A stretch of DNA of 20,292 nt. Source: Bacillota bacterium (GTDB lineage: Bacteria > Bacillota > Clostridia > DSM-8532). The stretch lies in contig JAEYPI010000287.1 of assembly GCA_023410885.1 (NCBI GenBank), forward strand, positions 1 to 20,292, in the 5' to 3' direction. Positions within the stretch are counted from its first letter, which is position 1. The number at the start of each line of letters is the position of its first letter. The position numbers were made by a program, and so were the translations under genes. The notes under the pieces were generated by a model, which saw only the letters and a list, made by a program, of their open reading frames with translations, made no database searches and was not told the origin of the DNA. This document shows, piece after piece, positions 15,357 through 20,292 of the stretch.

Positions 15357-15928
15357 ATTTTTATATTATCTAGAATTCATCAATCCATTAAAGATAAATG
15401 GTTCTTACCAAGAATGGCTTGGTATGCAATAAAGTAAGCTTAATTCATTTATGGTAATCTAAAGGGAAAAAATATATACTTTTTCCGTGACTATAAGTAA
15501 AGGATTCTCTACTATCTAATTTTTTGGCATTATAACGTTCTTCTAAATAAATTTAGTACCAACAATTGAATACTAATTTTCAGCCCTGTTTATTATAGCA
15601 ACTGAGAAAATTTGGGGTTCTATGGAACAGCATTGATGATGAAAATGCTTATATATATAAAATGTCAAAACAAATTAATACAGACTACCAAAAATAGCTG
15701 ATGATAAAACATATATGTGTTAAAGGTGATTTTACTTTGTTTTGTTATTAAATTAATATATCAAAGCAATAGGTAGATAATGATTCATAAAGCTATATTA
15801 ATTAAGAATTGACATTAAAATGTATCTAAGGGATATTGCTATATAAAATAGAAACTAAATATCGCATTGAAACAGTACACCTATATAGTTTTAAAATGAA
15901 TCAAACACGAACTGGATAACTTATAAAT

Positions 15929-15944
15929 TGTTTCACGTGAAACA
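15929..15944. promoter_or_regulatory. parS site 2, within a 32-bp perfect palindrome
   Basis: The same 16-bp TGTTTCACGTGAAACA. Here the symmetry continues outward without a mismatch to 15921-15952 (flanks TTATAAAT and ATTTATAA), which neither of the other two copies shows. Confidence 0.97.
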
Positions 15945-16209
15945 ATTTATAAACAAAGAAGACTTAATTCTAACGATTAAGGTAGTGATGACAAATAAAA
16001 ATAATTAAATACTACAATAAAATGCACATAAGTAAATTGTGATATTGACTCATATTATCTATTAGTAAAGTGAAAATTCATAAAAATATAGCTTAAAGTC
16101 TGACCTAATGATACTGTTCTCGTAAATAGTATGCAATGGAAACTAAATACTTTTATTATTTTTATATGGTTATTATGATGATTCTTCTTTAAAAACTTTT
16201 TGATATATT

Positions 16210-16225
16210 TGTTTCACGTGAAACA
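16210..16225. promoter_or_regulatory. parS site 3, next to the parA promoter
   Basis: Third exact copy of TGTTTCACGTGAAACA. It ends 5 bp before the likely -35 of the parA promoter, so ParB bound or spreading from here would be expected to affect parA-parB transcription. Confidence 0.97.
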
Positions 16226-16230
16226 AAAAC

Positions 16231-16258
16231 TTCACAGGTAATTAATTTATGTTATAAT
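16231..16258 (+). promoter_or_regulatory. Extended -10 promoter of parA-parB
   Basis: TTCACA (16231-16236, five of six consensus bases) and TATAAT (16253-16258) are spaced 16 bp, and the -10 carries the TGn extension (TGT at 16250-16252). The predicted transcription start is near 16265, about 40 nt before the parA ATG. Confidence 0.65.
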
Positions 16259-16305
16259 AGGATTACCCTAAACATATCACTTACTTTGTATGAATGAGGT
16301 GCTCT

Positions 16306-17076
16306 ATGGCTAAGATTATTGCTATTGCAAATCAAAAAGGCGGTGTTGGCAAAACCACAACTTCTGTGAATCTAAGCGCATGTCTTGCCGTGAAAAATAG
16401 AAAAGTGCTTGTAATTGATATTGATCCGCAAGGCAATACTACAAGCGGTCTTGGCGTAGATAAAAACACAGTTAAAAGTTCCATTTATGATGTTATCATC
16501 AATGATATGCCCATACAGGAAACACTTGTAGAAACAAAGGTTAAAAATCTTTCTCTTTCACCTTCAAACATTAATTTAGCAGGAGCAGAGGTTGAATTAG
16601 TCTCTGTATTTTCTAGAGAGACGAGACTAAAAAACGCTCTTGACGAAGTGAGCGACAAGTTTGATTTTATTATCATTGATTGTCCGCCCTCACTTAATCT
16701 TTTAACGGTTAATTCACTGACAGCTGCAAATACTATTCTGGTTCCAATACAATGTGAATACTATGCGCTAGAAGGCTTAAGTCAGTTAATGAATACAGTA
16801 AAAATAGTTCAAAAGCACCTCAATAAATCTCTACGTGTGGAGGGTGTTGTATTAACAATGTTTGACGCCAGAACAAATCTCTCCATTCAGGTAGTAGAGG
16901 AAGTTAAAAAGTATTTTGGAAATAAGGTTTATAGGACGATTATTCCTCGTAATGTTCGCCTCAGCGAGGCTCCAAGCTTTGGGCTTCCCATCATTTTATA
17001 TGATGAAAAATCAAAGGGGGCGGAATGCTATATGGATTTAGCAGAGGAAGTAATTATGAGCTCGGAGGAAATATAA
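16306..17076 (+). CDS. parA: Chromosome partitioning ATPase ParA (Soj)
   Basis: ParA is a deviant Walker-type ATPase that binds DNA non-specifically and, driven by ParB, segregates origins; in Bacillus it also regulates DnaA. The ATG at 16306 (GAGGTG 5 nt upstream) gives 256 residues; an upstream in-frame ATG at 16294 overlaps that ribosome-binding site and is rejected. Motifs are the deviant Walker A KGGVGKTT (11-18) with signature lysine K11, Walker A' VLVIDIDPQG (34-43), Walker B FIIIDCPPSL (121-130) and the C-terminal RLSEAPSFGLPI. It is directly coupled to parB, whose ATG follows the stop codon with no spacer. Confidence 0.97.
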   Translation: MAKIIAIANQKGGVGKTTTSVNLSACLAVKNRKVLVIDIDPQGNTTSGLGVDKNTVKSSIYDVIINDMPIQETLVETKVKNLSLSPSNINLAGAEVELVSVFSRETRLKNALDEVSDKFDFIIIDCPPSLNLLTVNSLTAANTILVPIQCEYYALEGLSQLMNTVKIVQKHLNKSLRVEGVVLTMFDARTNLSIQVVEEVKKYFGNKVYRTIIPRNVRLSEAPSFGLPIILYDEKSKGAECYMDLAEEVIMSSEEI

Positions 17077-17931
17077 ATGAGAAAAGGTTTAGGTAAAGGG
17101 CTAGATGCACTGATAAGTTCTACCAATGCTTTAGAAGAAGCCAAAAATAGTATATTGGAAGTTAAAATTAACGAGGTTGAACCCAATAGTGAACAACCAA
17201 GGAAAGTTTTTGACCAAGAAAGATTGGAGGCTTTATCGGAATCCATAAAAGAGCATGGGGTGGTTCAACCCATTATTGTCCGTAGTGAAGGATCACGCTA
17301 TATTATCATTGCAGGTGAAAGAAGATGGCGTGCGTCCAAGCTCGCAGGCCTAAAAACTATTCCTGTTATCGTGAAAGATATTACTTCGCGAGAGGTCATG
17401 GAAATAGCACTTATTGAGAATCTTCAAAGAGAGGATTTAAATCCTATTGAAGAAGCAGAAGCCTATCATAAATTAATTGAGGAATATGGACTTACTCAGG
17501 AAGAAGTTTCTAAAGTTGTGGGGAAGAGCCGTGCAGCCATTGCTAACTCTGTTAGATTGTTAAACTTGGCAACTGAAATTAAAGAAATGCTCTCAGATGG
17601 ACGACTCACCAGTGGACATGCCCGTACATTAATAACAGTTTCAGATGCCATGAGACAAAAAGAAATAGCAAGACAGATAATAGAAAAAAATCTAAATGTC
17701 AGAGAAACAGAAAAGCTTGCAGCAATGGAAGAGAAAAAAAAGAGTGTAAAGCAGAAGCATACACCGAAGGCTCAGGCAGAGTTCTCCGATATTGAAGAAA
17801 AACTTAGGGTTATGTATGGAACAAAAATTGATCTTATCCGTGGTAAGCAAAAAGGCAAAATAGTCTTTGAATATTATTCTAATGATGAGTTTGACAGAAT
17901 AGTAGAAATGTTGATAAATTATGGCAAATAA
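17077..17931 (+). CDS. parB: Chromosome partitioning protein ParB (Spo0J)
   Basis: ParB is a CTP-dependent DNA clamp that loads at parS and recruits SMC and ParA. The 284-residue protein begins with the ParA-stimulating basic peptide MRKGLGKGLDALIS, followed by the CTP-binding GERRWRAS (80-87) and ENLQRE (114-119), a helix-turn-helix (about 139-164), and a C-terminal dimerisation domain (about 235-284) after a lysine-rich linker. Specificity positions are ParB-like (R152, S158, N163, G180), in contrast to the Noc in this window. GGAGG in the end of parA serves as ribosome-binding site. Three exact parS sites lie just upstream of parA. Confidence 0.97.
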   Translation: MRKGLGKGLDALISSTNALEEAKNSILEVKINEVEPNSEQPRKVFDQERLEALSESIKEHGVVQPIIVRSEGSRYIIIAGERRWRASKLAGLKTIPVIVKDITSREVMEIALIENLQREDLNPIEEAEAYHKLIEEYGLTQEEVSKVVGKSRAAIANSVRLLNLATEIKEMLSDGRLTSGHARTLITVSDAMRQKEIARQIIEKNLNVRETEKLAAMEEKKKSVKQKHTPKAQAEFSDIEEKLRVMYGTKIDLIRGKQKGKIVFEYYSNDEFDRIVEMLINYGK

Positions 17932-18195
17932 TAAAGCGTTCTAATAGGCCTTTATATTCGTTTTTATAATAAGGGTAATATAAAATCCTATTGGAATTAA
18001 AATATGTCTTAAAACTGAAAACAATAGCTTTTCCATGTGAAGGCTTCATAAAACCTTATTTGCTGGACGTAATAAGAAGTTGCTGATTTGATCATTTAGG
18101 AAAAACTTATGTTTACCTTAAAAGAACAAGTTACATTAGGTTTTGAACGTAGTTTGATATAAATAAAAATAAATAATATTATCCTTGGAGGAACC
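17932..18195. other. 264-bp gap between parB and the DUF4446 gene
   Basis: No gene or clear terminator is visible. The 3' part is AT-rich and should hold a promoter for the downstream pair, but I find no convincing -35/-10 combination, only weak candidates such as TTACAT at 18131. No T-box or other riboswitch signature is seen although serS lies in the downstream unit. Confidence 0.5.
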
Positions 18196-18672
18196 ATGGA
18201 AGACTATTTAATTGTTATTGCTGCAGCTTTATCCGGTTTATGCCTGTTATTAATTATCATTGAACATGTTCGCTTAAATGGTATGATAAAAAAGTACCGG
18301 CTTTTAATTAAGGGTCTCAGTGAAAAAAATGTAGAAGATCTGATGATCTCTTACTCTGAAGAGATGGATGAGGTAAAAAAAATTATTGACGGTAAAATTG
18401 AAAACCGGATCGCTGATTTAGAAGGAAGAATGCCTACCTGTCTTAGAAATATTGGTCTTGTTACTTATAACGCATTAGAAAATATAGGGAACAATATGAG
18501 CTTTTCAATAGCTGCAGTGGATGATAAAAAGAATGGTTTCGTGCTTACGGGTATCTATACGCGGGAAAACTCCTATATGTACTTAAAAGAACTGTTGGAC
18601 GGAATTTCTAAAAAGGAATTATCAAGAGAAGAAAAGGAAGCTTTATCGAAGGCAATGTCCTTCATTAAATAA
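18196..18672 (+). CDS. DUF4446 family membrane-anchored protein
   Basis: The function is unknown. The 158-residue protein has one N-terminal transmembrane segment (about 4-24), a charged, probably helical stretch (about 28-78), and the DUF4446 core with NIGLVTYNALENIGNNMSFS (85-104), followed by VDDKKNGFVLTGIYTRENS (107-125). The family is commonly found next to parB in Clostridia, which suggests a link to origin segregation or the cell envelope, but this is inference. The ATG has TGGAGG 5 nt upstream. serS follows after 27 bp, so the two are probably cotranscribed. Confidence 0.8.
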   Translation: MEDYLIVIAAALSGLCLLLIIIEHVRLNGMIKKYRLLIKGLSEKNVEDLMISYSEEMDEVKKIIDGKIENRIADLEGRMPTCLRNIGLVTYNALENIGNNMSFSIAAVDDKKNGFVLTGIYTRENSYMYLKELLDGISKKELSREEKEALSKAMSFIK

Positions 18673-18699
18673 CAGGCTTAAAATGAGAGGAGCATCTCT

Positions 18700-19989
18700 A
18701 TGCTAGACATTCAAAAAATACGTAACAACCCAGAAGAGGTCAGAGCAGCCCTTCAAAAAAGACTATACGAGGTTGATTTTACTGAGCTCTTATCCTGGGA
18801 TCAAAAAAGAAGAAGCCTTATTGTGGAGTCAGAAGAGTTAAAGGCTAAGAAGAATAAGGTTTCATCAGAAATTCCAATGCTTAAGAAGCAAGGAAAAGAT
18901 GTAACAGCTCTTATGGCAGAAATGAAGGAAATATCAGATCGGGTTAAAGGAATGGAGGAGGAATTAAAAGCTGTTGATGAGAAAATAACCAATTTCCTTA
19001 TCCGTCTTCCTAATATTCCAGCAGATGATGTGATTGCCGGAGGAAAAGAAAATAATCAGGTAGTCAGAACCTTTGGAAAGAAGCCAGAATTTAATTTTGA
19101 GCCAAAGAATCATGTCGATCTTGTTACTTCACTTGGTCTTATCGATTATGAAAGAGGAGTAAAACTCGGTGGAAATGGCTTTTGGGTTTATACAGGAGAT
19201 GGAGCACTTTTGGAATGGGCTCTTCTGAACTACTTTATTGAAGAGCACACAAAAGATGGTTATCAGTTTATGCTGCCTCCTCATATCTTGACCTACCAAT
19301 GCGGCTTTACAGCAGGTCAATTTCCCAAATTCGCAGAAGATATTTTTAAGGTTGAAACCGGTGAGGTGAATGATAAAATGCAGTTTATCTTACCGACAGC
19401 TGAAACAGCGCTTATCAATTACCACAGAGATGAGATTTTAAGTGAGGAGGATTTGCCCAGAAAATACTTTGCATATACTCCCTGCTACAGAAAAGAGGCA
19501 GGTAGCTATCGTGCTGAGGAAAGAGGCATGATCAGGGGTCATCAGTTTAATAAGGTGGAAATGTTCCAATATACCCTTCCTGAGCTCTCAGAGGCAGCGC
19601 TGGAAGAACTTGTCAATAAAGCAGAGCGACTTGTTCAGGGACTCGGCCTTCATCATCAGGTGAGCAAGCTTGCAGCACAGGATTGCAGCGATGGTATGGG
19701 AAAAACGTACGATATTGAAATTTGGATTCCAAGCATGAATATTTATAAGGAAGTCAGTTCCTGCTCAAATGCTTATGATTACCAGGCAAGGAGAGGAAAT
19801 ATACGGTTCAAGCGCAAGGAAGGAAAGAAAACTGAGCTGGTTCACACATTAAATGCTTCCGGCCTTGCTACCAGCCGTCTTCTTCCTGCAATTGTCGAGC
19901 AGTTCCAGCAGGCTGATGGAAGTGTCATCGTTCCGGAGGTTCTTCGCAAGTGGGTTGGTAAGGATAGACTTTATCCCAAGACAAAATAA
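18700..19989 (+). CDS. serS: Seryl-tRNA synthetase (sequence-divergent form)
   Basis: SerS charges tRNA(Ser) with serine. The 429-residue protein has the N-terminal antiparallel coiled coil that grips the long variable arm (about 28-102) and a class II catalytic core: TAE serine-binding motif (233-235), motif 2 around R264 and E266 (TPCYRKEAGSYR, 260-271, continuing RGMIRGHQFNKVEMF), and motif 3 ending in R393. Several usually constant spots differ: GRDTRG-like sequence after motif 2 is RAEERG, and the NGSGLAVGR of motif 3 is NASGLATSR. Key catalytic residues are kept, so it should be active. It may be a second, non-canonical SerS or this lineage's only copy. The ATG at 18700 has GAGAGGAGCATCTCT upstream, which is a good site. 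Confidence 0.93.
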   Translation: MLDIQKIRNNPEEVRAALQKRLYEVDFTELLSWDQKRRSLIVESEELKAKKNKVSSEIPMLKKQGKDVTALMAEMKEISDRVKGMEEELKAVDEKITNFLIRLPNIPADDVIAGGKENNQVVRTFGKKPEFNFEPKNHVDLVTSLGLIDYERGVKLGGNGFWVYTGDGALLEWALLNYFIEEHTKDGYQFMLPPHILTYQCGFTAGQFPKFAEDIFKVETGEVNDKMQFILPTAETALINYHRDEILSEEDLPRKYFAYTPCYRKEAGSYRAEERGMIRGHQFNKVEMFQYTLPELSEAALEELVNKAERLVQGLGLHHQVSKLAAQDCSDGMGKTYDIEIWIPSMNIYKEVSSCSNAYDYQARRGNIRFKRKEGKKTELVHTLNASGLATSRLLPAIVEQFQQADGSVIVPEVLRKWVGKDRLYPKTK

Positions 19990-20292
19990 GCATTTACTTC
20001 GTTATGAGAATCTTTATGAGATTGTTTGAGAATCATCACTGGAACAATAAATTATGTAAAAAGATAGACACTATAGAACCTCTAGTTTTATAGTGTCTAC
20101 TTTTATATTCAGTTGGAATCACTCTTAAAATACACCAGTTGATGTTTTTTTAGCGGAGCGTTATGCGGTACCGTCAAGAGTTTTGCGCAAATTGGTTTGC
20201 AGCCTTGTGATAAAAAATCAACCAACCATAAAATCCGACGCAAGGTCGGTATTTTCTAAGTGTTTCATGTTTAAATACTTTTTGTTGCCCCA
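19990..20292. other. Gap after serS to the right edge
   Basis: Besides the serS terminator I see no gene. From about 20150 the base composition becomes more GC-rich than the other spacers, with a small hairpin CCGAC/GTCGG (20235-20239 with 20245-20249). This could be the edge of another gene, a mobile element end or an RNA, but nothing decides between them. Confidence 0.4.
20065..20105 (+). terminator. Rho-independent terminator of the DUF4446-serS unit
   Basis: An 11-bp perfect stem (TAGACACTATA / TATAGTGTCTA, 20065-20075 with 20089-20099) with a 13-base loop is followed by CTTTTATA. It lies about 75 bp past the serS stop codon. The stem is AT-rich and the T-tract short, so strength is probably moderate. 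Confidence 0.7.

Larger units (their letters stand above)
15216..16305. other. About 1.1 kb AT-rich non-coding centromere-like region with three parS sites
   Basis: Apart from the parS sites and the parA promoter I find no gene here. A 75-codon frame at 15205-15432 has no good ribosome-binding site, reads straight through parS and looks accidental. Other small items are a one-mismatch DnaA-box-like TTTTCCACA at 15303-15311 and an 11-bp direct repeat GAAACTAAATA at 15851 and 16139. The region sits where gyrA usually lies. Confidence 0.7.

Noticed and set aside
15205..15432. 75-codon frame after gyrB
   Set aside because: No good ribosome-binding site, reads straight through parS site 1, and composition looks non-coding.
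20261..20276. TGTTTCATGTTTAAAT as a degenerate parS
   Set aside because: Five of sixteen positions differ and the palindrome is broken.

Overview
This window is the chromosomal replication-origin region of a low-GC Firmicute (Bacillota), most likely a member of the Clostridia. The evidence is the gene order and strand layout. A leftward block (rpmH, rnpA, yidD, yidC, jag, mnmE, mnmG, rsmG, noc) and a rightward block (dnaA, dnaN, rlbA, recF, remB, gyrB, then parA, parB, a DUF4446 gene and serS) diverge from the rpmH/dnaA gap. Every recognised gene is therefore transcribed away from the origin, in the direction of fork movement. I cannot name the species from sequence alone.

Left arm (1-8551, minus strand): at the extreme edge is the start of an unidentified gene with a strong promoter and a possible operator. 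Next is a truncated remnant of a family 43 glycoside hydrolase-like protein, an outsider among the housekeeping genes. It is followed by noc (nucleoid occlusion), rsmG (16S rRNA methylation), mnmG and mnmE (tRNA wobble-uridine modification), a strong terminator, and then the jag-yidC-yidD-rnpA-rpmH group (RNA binding, membrane protein insertion, RNase P protein, L34).

Centre (8552-10333): divergent promoters for rpmH and dnaA, dnaA itself, and a 263-bp dnaA-dnaN gap with a cluster of imperfect DnaA boxes, the probable oriC. Right arm: the sliding clamp, RlbA, RecF, RemB and GyrB form one tightly packed unit that ends in a very long hairpin. gyrA, which normally follows gyrB, is absent. In its place is about 1.1 kb of AT-rich non-coding DNA with three perfect parS sites leading into parA-parB, then a DUF4446 gene and a sequence-divergent seryl-tRNA synthetase.

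The most unusual item is a dispersed repeat of about 40 bp found only between genes or beside gene remnants of the left arm (620-656, three tandem copies at 5902-6023, 7957-7994, 8353-8390). Each copy is a hairpin whose stem sequence varies between copies while pairing is largely kept, followed by a nearly constant tail (ACAAGCCTMGACC). This looks like a mobile or structured-RNA repeat family that I do not recognise. Other points of interest are the split of noc and parAB to opposite sides of the origin with matching Noc-type and ParB-type specificity residues, a 32-bp palindrome around the middle parS, and a Shine-Dalgarno sequence locked inside the hairpin after gyrB.
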